A stretch of DNA of 64,000 nucleotides from Mastigias papua (lineage: Eukaryota; Cnidaria; Scyphozoa; Rhizostomeae; Mastigiidae), in the NCBI GenBank assembly GCA_964019165.1, contig OZ025281.1:4429240-4493239 (forward strand), given 5' to 3'. The notes beneath the pieces were generated by a model, which was not told the origin of the DNA, did not search any database, and was given only the letters and a program-made list of their open reading frames with translations. The position numbers and the translations under genes were made by a program. Shown piece by piece: positions 13,571 through 24,293 of the stretch. Numbering within the stretch: position 1 is the stretch's first letter; each line of letters begins with the position of its first letter.

Positions 13571-14325
13571 TCACTGGTTGCTATCAATGATGTGGTTCAG
13601 GATGTCTGGATTCACGAAATCTGTCATGACTGAATTTACTCTTTTAGAGACATTATTCCTATTTTGTTTGAGCCATTGATAGGCCTCATAATTGCACTCT
13701 GAGGCCATTTCTTCAATGTCATGGAATCGATAAAGAGCCTTATCCCCGTCTCGTTTGCATCCAGTGCCAAAAACATCAACAGACTTTGCAGTGCATATAG
13801 CTTCAAGGTAACTGAACGTATTTGATTTTTCTTGTAAATTTAGCCATTCTGTCATCTTCGATGGCAGCTTAGCAGGGTTGTTTGTGTGAGTTGTCACCCA
13901 AGATCCTTTGCATGTCAATTTCTTGAAAGACGATCCAGAGCCTTCTTGGCAAATAATTATTTTCCCACCTAATGTAGAAAGTTTCTTCCTCATAGGAAAC
14001 TTTGTATACATATAGCTAGCATAGTTTTGTAGCACACTATCTACATGCTTCCAATTGATAGACCATTTAGGGATAATCCCATCTCCCTTTTTCAGTCGTA
14101 TAATAACAACTTCATTTTGGTGCTTTTGTAAAAAATTTACTATGCTAACTATCAGTGTCTGGAAGTCTTGATACTTGAAAGCGTGTACTATGGAAGGTTG
14201 TCGAAGAAATGGGCCTGTTGCTACTCGTACATCCATGAACCTAACACCAGCTTTTAGTTGATTTGCAACTGACATTGTTTGAGGAACATCCCATTTGTGA
14301 TACCCATTTGGCTTGATATTGACAC
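13571..14325 (-). CDS. Secreted PI-PLC precursor, exon 3 (catalytic domain)
   Basis: This last coding exon encodes most of a PI-PLC X-type domain of the bacterial-like, single-domain class, enzymes that cleave phosphatidylinositol or GPI-type headgroups outside or at the surface of cells. Readable landmarks are TMSVANQLKAGVRFMDVRVA, with the Arg of the family's FDxR motif, and SIVHAFKY, with the second catalytic-type His. VVIIRLKKGDG, LGGKIIICQEG and a C-terminal helical region with paired cysteines follow. The exon begins after minus-strand acceptor TTTTCATTAAG in phase 1 and ends at a TGA. It joins exon 2 across a 316-bp intron in phase. Function is inferred from the family; the substrate is unknown. 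Confidence 0.85.
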
Positions 14326-14641
14326 CTTAATGAAAAGCAGAGAGAAATCAGCTGCAAATGCCTTTAGTTACATGTATTTACTGAGGATACTACTTAGGTA
14401 ACTTATTCAGAACGAATACCAAGTATTAACACTTCTTCAAAAATTCTTGTGAAATCAAAATAAGTAAATAATGAGAACAAAGTAAACATAGAATTTGTAT
14501 TGGTACAACCTTTACAATCGGTTTAAAGCAGTTTGACCTCTACCATTCTTTGCGTTTTTTTAGAAGCATGAAATTAAATCGATGTAACAAATTCAAAGAA
14601 GGTAAAAACAGAAAGATAGTCATAGAGGATCAAGTGAAAAC

Positions 14642-14872
14642 CTGAATGGTGACTTCCAGGCATGATTATATTTTTAAGTCTCTTTGACTTGTGCTTTTCC
14701 ATCCAGTCACTCTGATCCGAAGTAGGCCTTGAAACAGTTAACATTCGCTTCCCTTTTTTCGGTGGATAGAGATAAGCTCCACATAGCAAATAAAACTTCT
14801 TTTTACAGTCTCTACATTTAAAACTCTTCCAACAACAATCACGTGAGCACCCACTCCAGCCCAACGAGCATC
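14642..14872 (-). CDS. Secreted PI-PLC precursor, exon 2 (Cys-rich segment and catalytic His)
   Basis: Bounded by acceptor TTTATTCCTCTAG and donor CAG|gttttc, phase 1 on both sides, 77 codons. The first half holds seven cysteines in the order C-x6-C-x3-CC-x5-C-x2-C-x7-C, a spacing like small disulfide-knotted peptides. It is followed by a KKGKR site that could serve proprotein cleavage. The second half starts the PI-PLC fold and ends in MPGSHHSG, the loop with the first catalytic His. In the family this loop is usually PGxHD, so the acidic neighbour is His here. Whether the Cys-rich part is released as a separate peptide, acts as a lectin-like module or has another role is unknown. Confidence 0.75.
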
Positions 14873-15059
14873 CTAGAGGAATAAAGTTAAAGTTTATAGT
14901 CATCACGAAAATCTCAGTCTATTAGATTGGCGTGCCTACCTGCCAGCCAGGTTGATTAACAACTCTTCATTAATCATTTTATTCAAAGGAATGATCATTA
15001 GCGGACTGACCAGTAAAGCAATTTGAAGAGGGCCAAAAGCTCGGATTTGTTTTCTCGGA

Positions 15060-15260
15060 TTTTTGTCAAGGATTTTTTAACATTGTATTAGAACTTTTAA
15101 TATAGGTCATTTTTTCTCCTTTTTTGTAAACTTTTAGCTTTTTTGTTTTGTAAATAGACGGCCCCTTGGAAATCAGCTATACTGAATGGGTAACCGTCTA
15201 TAAATAACTTAAATGTATGCTTGATTTATATAATTCATTTACAATTAGCATTTCTATACA
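15060..15260 (+). mobile_element. 5'-truncated LINE 3' end
   Basis: GGCCCCTTGGAAATCAGC, then GAATGGGTAACCGTC, is the plus-strand counterpart of the 3' end of the LINE at 59488-60690. Only the 3' UTR remains; no coding part is visible. Confidence 0.55.
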
Positions 15261-15394
15261 ATGAAATAAACCAACCGGTCTCAAACCTCGAGACAAGATT
15301 GATTATTATATGTCAAACTAATTTCACAGTAAACCCAAAATGAGCAAATTTTACTCAAATCAAAACTAATTTTTGTCGATGGAGTTCGGATAGT

Positions 15395-17640
15395 TTAAAA
15401 CTTAAAGAATGTTTTACAGATTTTAACTGTTCCATCAGATACAATTGCTTGCATTTTGTTAATGTGTCTCAAAGTTTCTTTCTTTTCAAATCCCAGTATC
15501 GTCATGTAGTTGAAGAGGCACGACGGTACAAATCCAAGCGCTCCAACTATTGTAGGCATCATTTCGAAGCGATAATCAGGGTAAATTTTTTGCATGTTTC
15601 GTAGTAATGATGCATAATTGTTCAGTTTTTCTAGGATCTTATTAGAAATTTTAACGTCAGATGGGCAGCTGAACTCAATTACAGTATATATTTTCTTTAA
15701 TTTGTTCCACATGATTAAGTCAGGCTTATTGTGAGGAACCTTCGAAGCTGTTATTATTGGCAAATTCCACCAGTATTCATAATGAACTATCATTTTGATG
15801 TATTCAGGTTCTCTTGAGTGACGGTACTGGAGTTCAGGGTGGTTCATTATAATTATGGCTCTCAGTACATATTTCGCCAAAGCATCATGTCGCAATGGCA
15901 AATAATACCTAGCTGACATATGTGAGCAGCCACTGATCATATTTAGTACATCTTCTGCACTTGCATTGCATAACCTGCAATATTTATCAGTGGTTGGTTC
16001 TAGGCCATGATCAACTTAACGTTTGTGTTGCAAATGCCTTGTAGGAATTTCTTGGTCCATGATTGCATTGAGCTAGCCAGCAACGTGAGATGATGTATGC
16101 CTGTTCTTTGATTGACTGACACTTGTGTGGAAGTCAATGTTTCCATCACTTTTCATCTTTCTTTGGAAGAATCCGTGCACTATCTTGCGTGTATATCTTT
16201 CATCGTGTTCAATTGCCTTTGCAGCATTGAACCTTCTACTCAATACTTTTGGTTTCTCTTTTGTTTCGATTTCTATATTAGCATTTCTAAGGATATCTTG
16301 GGATACTCTTTTAATAGATTCCTCTTCACACTCGTTAACATACTCTAGAACGTGGCTTCGCTTAGAGTTTAGCTTCAGGTGTTGGTATACTGATATGAGC
16401 CTGCTTTCAAAAAGCGTTTTGATATTCTTTGAGCCTCTACCTCCTTTACTTCTGCTGATGTACAGTTTATCAATGTCTGAATTTGGGTGAAAGTTATCGG
16501 TTAGTGCTAGCTTTTCTCTGGTTTTGATATCTAGCTGTTGAATGTTGGCAATTGTCCAGTCAACTATCCCTACAGTCGGCGTTATAACAGGGATAGCAAA
16601 TGTGTTGTGCGCTATTACTTTGTTGAAATCAGATAACTCAAATGACCAGATTTTCTTCACTCGAGTCAAGTGTTCTTTTGAAATATTTTCTTTATTTATG
16701 CGACCATTAGATGAGATACTTTCCTCAATACCAAGGTATATGTAATGGTCACCGGATTTTAAAGATGTAATTCTTAAGCCCTTCTTAACATAAAGGTAGG
16801 AGCATTTGTCTTCGCCAAATTTCATTGTAATGTCATTTGAAAATGTCGTGATGATGTTTAACTTATATTTCAGTGTGTTTATGCCTCCACTATATAATTT
16901 TCAATCATCCAAAAAGAAGTTGTGGGTGTGATGACATTGGCGATGCTTGCCATAAGCATAGCCCTTGGTGCTTTGTAGCAAGTGCTAGAGTGGATTCAAA
17001 GACAAAACAAATAAAATAACAGACAAACTATCCCCTTGATAAATTCCTTCTAGTACTTAAATCAGATCTGTGGTGATATTCGCATTTTTTCCATAAAGGT
17101 GGAGCTTAGTACACCATGACTCAGTTAGATTCTTGATGGCTGTTATCAAATGGTCAGGAACCTTTGCTAATTTCAGGGCATAAAGGAGCCATTTATGAGG
17201 ACTTGAATCAAAAGCTTTCTTGTAGTCAAGCCACACAGTATAAAGATTTCGGCGTTTTACATTTACTTCCTTCAGTATATTTTTATTTATCAATAATTGT
17301 TTTGTTGCACCCCATACTCCTTTCTTACCAGCAACTTGCTTTTGAATTAGTATATAATTTATTTCGGTATGATCTGTTAAAAATATATTGGTACAGTTGG
17401 TATATAGCTTGTACTGAATATTCAAACAGGCAATCGGTCTATAGTTCTTTGCAAAATGAGTTTCCTGGCTTTAAGGTAACAGCATTGTGTGAGCACTGCT
17501 AAACCATACAGGCAAAGGTTGATTACCGTGAACCATGATGTTGAATTGATATGCAAGGGCATCTCTGTACCCTGGTCCTGATCTAAGGTTTTTGGACCAA
17601 TAAGGTGATATTTTGTCATGTCCAGGTGATGAATGTATGT
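15395..17640 (-). mobile_element. R4-like LINE, RT to endonuclease, broken
   Basis: Read from 17640 down, the element shows SSPGHDKISPYWSKNL at the start of the RT, VWLDYKKAFDSSPHKWL (motif A), and EGIYQGDSLSVILFVLSLNP (motif B) just after a stop near 17050. Then come GEDKCSYLYV and IYLG, the DKLYISRSKGGRGSK hallmark near 16440, and a zinc knuckle CRLCNASAEDVLNMISGC. A restriction-like endonuclease domain follows at 15940-15395, with NKPDLIMWNKLKKIYTVIEF and IVGALGF. Frame changes near 17420 and 17050 and a stop near 16020 inactivate it. It is truncated 5' and lies in intron 1 of the PI-PLC gene. Confidence 0.85.
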
Positions 17641-18411
17641 ATGTATGTTTCATATGATATATTTCATTATTACAATAGTATGTACAATAAAAATAGCCCG
17701 GTTCTAAACAATAGAACAAGGCCGAGCAAATAAATGCTTCAAAATTAAAAAGTAACAAATAAGGCTACAGAAGATAAGAAACAGCCATCAGTTCTAAATT
17801 TGATTTTACATTTTGAATCCCATAAAAGTTTTCATGATTTCACAGTTCCTGAGACCGATATAGTCTGTAATTTTCTTGTAATGAATTTTACTTCCTTCTC
17901 ATTAAAGTTCAGTTTTTCCAGGTTGGTTTTCAATTCCTTAGGGACGTAGCCCAGTGCACCGACTATTATAGGGATCATTTCAAATTTGTAGTCTTGGTAT
18001 AACATTTCTAAGTTTCGTAATAGGGCTGCATAATTATCAAATTTTTCTTTTGCTTTCTTCGTTATATTCATATCGGCAGGACAGCTTATCTCAACAACTG
18101 CACAGATTTTTTCTGCTTTGTTCCATAGCAGTATATCAGGCTTATTATGGGCCAAATTTGTTGAAGTTCTGATCGGAACGTTCCACCAATATTCATAGTC
18201 GCCATGTTTCTCGATAAATTCATATTCATTTGGAAACTGCACCCTATCACCTACATGTTTCTTCAAGTGTGACTTAAAAACAACTTTGGCGACTGGATCA
18301 TGGCGCATAGGCAGGTAGTAGCGACTTGACATCATTGGACAAGAGCCAATAACGTTTGTGATGTCTTCAATATTTGATTTGGAGAGGCGGCATCGGTTAT
18401 TTACAGTGGTA
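17641..18411 (-). mobile_element. Second R4-like LINE copy, endonuclease end only
   Basis: The minus-strand frame from about 18411 to 17832 matches the C-terminus of the element next to it: CRLSKSNIEDITNVIGSC, SSRYYLPMRHDPVAK, HNKPDILLWNKAEKICAVVE and IVGALGYVPKEL. The second zinc-knuckle Cys is Ser here. It is sharply 5'-truncated and its 3' tail, a (CATA)n run near 17640, abuts the truncated start of the first copy head to tail. The open frame upstream of 18411 is unrelated flank. Confidence 0.85.
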
Positions 18412-18889
18412 AATGCGCGAAAATTGCGCGAATGACATGCCATGCGCGAAAAATGCGTAACGCCCTTCATGGATACGACAATCGACCTCACTTGACAACA
18501 GGCACCATATTGAAAGATACAACATTTTGCAAAGCAGTATGGCCAATTACACTGGTCCATTGAATGAAAGTGGAATGTTAGAGCATGTTACAAGTGCTTG
18601 TTGTTAGTATTGTTGTTTTAGTATTACCTGCAAATCATTTGCAAATTGAAAGCTGAAAAAAGAAAAGAAGATTCCGTCGCAGGTTCACATTCGACGACAA
18701 TTGCAGAAACATAGGCCTGTCCTAAAGTGGCAATTACAACTGTGTTCAGATTCCAACGATTTTGGCCCAGGACGTGTGGGGCTGGAAGTGTAGCAGGGGA
18801 ACCTTTATTGCCATTGTAAAAGCTTAATCTGTTTTTGTAAAAAAAATCTATAGCTTCACAGCTGATGCCAGTCCATTCTCTCATGTTTG
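18412..18889. other. Intron DNA with GCGCGAAAA-type repeat
   Basis: At 18414-18455 the motif GCGCGAAAA recurs three times. The rest, within intron 1 of the PI-PLC gene, shows nothing recognisable. Confidence 0.4.
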
Positions 18890-19083
18890 CAGGCCCGTAG
18901 CCAAGGGGTGGCCTGGGGGGGCAAGGTCCCCCCTGGACTTGAGAAATTTACCTATGTGCCCCCCTCCCTACAGAAATGAATTTCATATATACATATACAT
19001 ATGTATATATGTGTGTGTATATATATATGTATTATATATATTGGCTGTGCCCCCCTTGCAAATTCAAACTGGCTACGGGCCTG
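18890..19083. mobile_element. hAT MITE with perfect 8-bp duplication
   Basis: The terminal inverted repeat is CAGGCCCGTAGCCA, mirrored at 19070-19083. The flanks are identical: CATGTTTG at 18882-18889 and at 19084-19091. The 194-bp interior is AT-rich with a TATATA/TGTGTG core and has no gene. The intact duplication marks a fairly recent insertion into intron 1 of the PI-PLC gene. Confidence 0.9.
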
Positions 19084-19134
19084 CATGTTTGGTTATACGC
19101 TCTTCAGACCTATATTGTAGATCCTGTCAAGTGA

Positions 19135-20065
19135 ACTGAAAAAAATGAATTTTACTCACATTTTAACAAATGCCACAAAAAAGTTATTAAGTGGAAGCAC
19201 CCTTGAGAAAATGTGCTCTGGCTAGGACTTGTGACTAAAAATATGGCTGGTTTTCTACTATTGTCCATATGGATGGAGGCTGTGAGGTGACTTCATAAAA
19301 CTTAATTTTAGTCAAAATTTTGCAAAATGCCACAAAAAATTTAAGTTCATTGCCAGCTTGTATAAGTATTGTACTTCACATATTTGGAAACAACTGGCAC
19401 AATTAGAAAAGTTTGCCTTTAGCAACTGTGTGTTGTTGAACATATGATTGATTTTAAACTATCCGATAGCGAGAATACTTCAACAATACCCATATTTTCA
19501 ACAACACACAGTTGCTAGATGCAAATTTTCCCAGTGATGCCACTGCCAAATAAGTAAAGTATAACTCTTGTACAAGCTGTTACTGCGCATAACGTAACAG
19601 CATTTGTGAAACTGGTGGATAAAATTAAGTTTCATGAAGTCTCCTGAAAGCCCCTACCCTATCCCTATCCGATAATTAAAAAGTACCTAAGTTTTCAAGA
19701 ACATTTCCTGGCTAGAGGAAAATTGTGCCAAATGTCCTACCACTTAATTTTTGTAGGTCAACACTTATATAAGTTAGTAACGAACTTACTTTTTGTAGCA
19801 TTTTTCATAATTTTGAGCAAAATTAAGTTTCTGAAGTCACCTCACAGCTTCCATCCCATATGGACAAAAGTTCCTAAACAACTATGTTTTCACAAAAATT
19901 TCCTGGCTAGAGTCAAATTTTCCCAAGGGGTGCTGGCATTTAATAAATGAAGTACAACACTAGAATAAGATGGCACTAAGCATAACTTTTTGCAGCATTT
20001 GTCAAAATTTGAGTAAAATTAAGTTTTTTGAAGTTACCTCTTAGTCTCCATCATATATGGAAATT
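19135..20065. repeat. Large foldback with repeat units of about 220 bp
   Basis: The block at 19270-19400 (GGCTGTGAGGTGACTTCA, AAACTTAATTTT, CAAAATGCCACAAAAA) returns in reverse orientation at 19790-19860, and again more diverged at 19990-20060. The core is a near-perfect palindrome: TAGCAACTGTGTGTTGTTGAA is close to 19439 and its inverse, TTCAACAACACACAGTTGCTA, near 19498. No coding capacity. It may be a hairpin-type transposon remnant or a satellite nucleus. Confidence 0.6.
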
Positions 20066-21512
20066 CTCCCAGTTTATTAGTGCTAGAAAAACTTGACAAA
20101 CAGCCTTGATATCAGCTGTATCTTTTTGTTAGGTTCTGACATTGTTTTGGCATTATTGCATGCATTCCCCATGCGCAATGTGCGCTATTCATCTTTGCTA
20201 TATTGAGCCGATTCTGTTTACTTGCATCCAACAACTACTCGCTTTCACTCAAAATGTTACTTACTTGGATTCTATCACTTTCGTTACATGTTACTCAAAG
20301 GATTCAAGGTAGTGGGTTACGTAAATTAGAGCGGATTACTTGGCAGCAGTATTAGACGTATATTTTATTAAGGGTTTTCTGCCAAAAATTGAAAATTTCC
20401 TAGCTTGTTCCTTTTATCCTGTGTGATGCTGTGCTGTTACAAAGACAGGGAAGTACTACACAGACACAACACTGAATCAATTAGCTTTTGATAATGTATG
20501 CACATTAAGCAAAAGAGATGATGGACATGATGAAATTGGAATTTCAACTGCGCAATAACTTACCAACTGTCTTCGGTCTCAGAAATCTAGCACTGAACTT
20601 TCTTAACTTTTTAACCAGCCGAGTACTGCTTATATTAAAACCACTTTCTTATAACACGTGTAATTAAAGGGAATCACCATTTACTGCCAGTAAAATGACT
20701 ATACAATTCCATCCAGGTACAAGCGTCATTATGGTCCTTGCTACCTCAAGATAACGTTTGGTGAAAAGGTGCTGAAGTTATGCAAGAATCATGATAGATT
20801 TTATAGTATACCAGACCTATGCTGAATGCAACTTTTCATCCAAACTTAAGCTAAGTGGATAATATTATACTAGATCCGTTCAAATTGTACTTCCCTAATA
20901 TGTAGCGATCATATTTCTGATAAAGTTTCCTTCGAGCTCCATCCAAAGGAGCGAAGCTTCCTTTATTGCCCGGAAAGTGAGGGCCGTAAAGTAACTCAAT
21001 TCTTTTTAGTGTACTAGACAACATGATAAACATAGTACATGAAATATGTGCTTTGTGATTCTAGCTTGCCCCCTCCATCACTTTCAATGTCGATGCTCTG
21101 GCCTCGCTGCCTCAATGGAATTTTTCATATCTCAAACATTATGAATTTGCTTGATATTCTTGCCATCTCTTGATGCAAATAGTTTGACTTTAATGCATGT
21201 TGTTTTTGATATGATTTTGTTACTCGAAATCCATGGTAAACAACAAATGTTACTAGGACACGTGCTTTCCAACCATTGCCCTTCAAATGAGTTCAGCCAA
21301 TCAGAGACAGAATGAAGTAATGGTCATGTGATCAGTGAAAATTGCTTATTAGACTTTACTGCTTGTGTTGCAGTTTAAAGTCATTCAGACAGACATTTGT
21401 TGCACCATTTCTACATGAAGTTAATGCTTTCGGTAAAAATATGCAGAGAGGGTATTAACTTCTTAAAAAGAGATACCGCAATTCAAGTCAAGAAATAAAT
21501 CATATCCCATAC
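20066..21512. other. Proximal part of PI-PLC intron 1
   Basis: No recognisable element or exon. Confidence 0.4.
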
Positions 21513-21852
21513 CTTGATCAGCTCTTTTTCCATGGTATATCGCATCCATAAGCTCTTTCTTATAACTAAAATGTGTGGTTGGCTCATCGTCATCTTCGTT
21601 CTCTGCTACCTCTGCATCTCTTTGGAAGTCATCATACACATCATCATCTTCATCACTTTCCCTAGGCCAACTTTCATCATTTGGAGTCTCATAATTTCTC
21701 TTGTCGTCTACTTGATTGATATCACCATCATAGAGGTCATTTACTTCCCTTTCTCTTGAAATACTGTCTCTTTCTGAGTTAATATTGGCGTAGCAGTTGC
21801 AATTCAAAGCCAGACAGCCATAAATAAACACAGTGATCAGCAATTTCAGCAT
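21513..21852 (-). CDS. Secreted PI-PLC precursor, exon 1 (signal and acidic pro-region)
   Basis: The ATG at 21852 opens a hydrophobic signal peptide of about 22 residues (MLKLLITVFIYGCLALNC). A pro-region very rich in Asp and Glu follows (for example ESDEDDDVYDDF) and ends with a dibasic Lys-Arg site. The exon closes at donor CAAG|gtatgg in phase 1, the phase of exon 2 at 14872. Reading on past the donor gives a short non-matching tail. Joining the exons is inferred from strand, phase and architecture, because the intron is 6.6 kb and full of transposons. The layout of signal, acidic pro-region, dibasic site and Cys-rich segment is typical of secreted peptide precursors, including but not limited to cnidarian venom components. 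Confidence 0.65.
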
Positions 21853-21885
21853 TGCGTCTGGTCTGAAATTAAGTATACAGCATTA

Positions 21886-22311
21886 CACGCTTTTTATAAG
21901 GAACCACTTTATAAGGAACTTAAATGTAGAATGCCGAAATACTTAAAGAACTTATACTACCAAAGAAAAATTCCCTAGGGAACTTTTCAAGTTGAATAAG
22001 TTTTACAACACCAAACATTCAAGAAATAGGAAGCTGGTTGCATTCATTTACAGCCAAAACCAGCATAGATTGTTTGCTATGCTTGTGCTAAGTCCTTCAG
22101 TTTTCAATGATCTTGCGTTACAGCCAAAATTAAAGGCAAAATTCAGGATTTCCAGTTTTCCTTGTGTCTGTGCCATTTTTATGCACTAATTGTGCGCTGA
22201 AAATTAAGGAACTGTTAAGGAACTTTTAATAAAACGATGTGATTATTGGTGGTCCAAAAATAAGGAACTTTTGGAACTAGGCATTGAGATAGGATTGTTA
22301 TAAAAAGCGTG
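21886..22311. mobile_element. TA-flanked MITE at the PI-PLC promoter
   Basis: The termini CACGCTTTTTATAA and its inverse TTATAAAAAGCGTG are flanked on both sides by TA (21884-21885 and 22312-22313), as expected of Tc1/mariner-type insertions. The 426-bp interior contains several copies of AAGGAACTT on the plus strand and no gene. Its near end is 33 bp upstream of the PI-PLC start codon. Confidence 0.75.
21891..21898 (-). promoter_or_regulatory. TATA-like box for the PI-PLC gene
   Basis: On the minus strand TATAAAAA lies 39-46 bp before the ATG. It belongs to the terminal repeat of the neighbouring MITE. If used, the leader would be only some 10-15 nt long. This is positional inference only. 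Confidence 0.35.
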
Positions 22312-23504
22312 TAGTTATCTGAGCAATAACTGTGCTAGCGCTAGCAAAAGTGAGCACAGATTATGAGGTGTAGTAAACACAATTATGAGGTGCAGTGAAA
22401 ACAGAATAATCTTAGTATATAGGATATGTCCATCTATAAATGCTGTTGCTATTGTAGATATAAGGAATAGTAGTTTATTCTGATTTTTCAACCAGGCTCT
22501 TATGCAGCGGGAGAAATGAGTTCATAAGTTGAACAAATAGGCGACGCAATATTTCTAGATGTTGTACACAGTTTGTTTCAAGAACAAGAAAAATGTCCTG
22601 ATTCCGAGCTTATCAATTGGGAGGACGATCATTACCTTTTCGAGCTGCAGTGAAGCTATTATTCACTCATTGTTTGAGTTTCTTTTTGAAAGTAGCTCTA
22701 AATATAGCAGGGCGGATCCAGAGAAAATTTTCACTGGGTCCAACCTGAGGGTGTGACAAAAGGAAAATTTCTGCGACCACACCCTTCAGATTGGCTTAAA
22801 CACGACACGTTTTTTCTTTATAAGAAACCTAGCTCAAGGCCTAAGTAGTAAAAGTTTTTTAATTTCTGATCTTATATCAGTTCTAAAAGGTTCTTAATAG
22901 TTTCTTAATTTAATGAAAAATAGTAATAAAACGAGATCAAAGCGTAAAAAAACTCTCTTTTCTAGTGCCCACACATAAAATATAGTGTAGTGGACACTTA
23001 TCTGTGGAGGAAAAGCGTGTTTTCGAAACTGTGAAAGATAACACAGAAATTTCTAAGTTCTAAAGCCTCTTAAATTGTAGGCTGTTTACCGCTGTTCTGT
23101 GCTAGTATTAGGTTTCTTGTAAGCTGGTTTCTTACGAAAAAAACATGCACTTCAGGGAGTACCCTTCGGATACACCTTTAAGTTTACACACAAAAGGTTA
23201 TAGCGCTCACGTACAGTTGATCAGTTAGCCTTCTCTTTCACTTTCATATTTCTCACCTCCTTCTATAGGCAGTCAAAGCCTTTCTATGTTAGACCTTTTC
23301 TACTTGACACGCCATTCAAGCTTCAATCATGTCAGTGGGCCCAAACGGATATTTATGGCTACGTTGAACTCTATTGTGGTGTTGTGTAGTGTGTTAGGCG
23401 TAGTACCTTTGTAAACCTGTAAACCTATCAGCGGTACATCTTCCAATGTGGATAGGAGCACCGGTCTCCAACTACTACACAACTCTCACTTATGGCTCCA
23501 AGAA
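22312..23504. other. No gene; hAT-end-like motif
   Basis: CAGGGCGGATCCAGAG at 22710 looks like one hAT-type end, and a possible partner (GGATCCGTGACTG) occurs near 27185. A 4.5-kb composite is possible but no 8-bp duplication supports it. The last 120 bp may be RTE-type 5' UTR split by the LINE that follows. Confidence 0.35.
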
Positions 23505-24105
23505 GTCGGTAATAATAATAATACGATTTATTTACAGTTGGCTGAAGAAATAGCTAAAGCTAATAAAGGTCAACTCTACACTACTTTTACAATATTTTCT
23601 AAAAATAACTAAATTGAGCAATCTTAAAAGATAACTATATAACTATATACAGATGCGGCAACTGCATTTAAATCCCTTCCAACTTTTGATTTTCATTTCA
23701 AATTCATTTTCAGTTTTTGTAGCTTTATATTGATCTGGAAGTTGATTCCAAATTATGCTTCCCCTAAATGTAAGAGACTCGTTCCCATACTTTTTGCTCC
23801 TCGTGTTTGGAAGTTGGAGGAGATTTTTTATTCTTAATGTATATGGAAGAATTTTCCTATTGAATAACTCCCACAGAAAGGAGGGGTTCCCAGTGGTCAC
23901 ACATCTGTATACCTCCAGCATAAGTTTTTGCAAGTTTTTGTCATGGATTTTGCCATAATGCACACCAGCGGCCACACCACGGTAATGCACACCAGTGGCC
24001 ACACCACGGTATCTCACCTCGGTTGGTGAGCAAAACTGAATAGAGGGTAGCAACAGTCTTTCGAGGATTGTTGTATAAGGGACGTCACCCCTTAAGTGCA
24101 TGTAG
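23505..24105 (-). mobile_element. CR1-like LINE, C-terminal fragment
   Basis: A minus-strand frame to 23643 encodes the C-terminus of a CR1-like LINE: KNLQKLMLEVYRCV, LRIKNLLQLPNTRSKKYGNE, FRGSIIWNQLPD and a terminal CSCRIC. The 3' UTR, AGCCAACTGTAAATAAAT in minus reading, ends in a short (ATT)n tail near 23515. The same C-terminus and UTR occur at 35277-35800, and the UTR alone at 53971-54190. The coding part has a short internal tandem duplication (GVHYRG/GVHYG) near 24000. Confidence 0.75.
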
Positions 24106-24181
24106 ACTGGAGTGGTGGAAGAGGCGGAAGAATCGTCAACTGATCAACGGCTCTGAAAGACAGCAAGATGTGTGGCACATC

Positions 24182-24293
24182 AAGGGCATCATCATGACGA
24201 AGATGAGACGTGGCCAGCCACCGTGGAAGGGATTAGCAAGGGCATCATCATGACGAAGATGAGACATGGCCAGCCACCGTGGAAGGGATTAGG
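24182..24293 (+). repeat. 56-bp tandem duplication in LINE 5' region
   Basis: AAGGGCATCATCATGACGAA and the following 36 bases occur twice in a row, with only two base differences. It lies just before the RTE-like coding region and may be a promoter-type repeat of that LINE. Confidence 0.8.
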
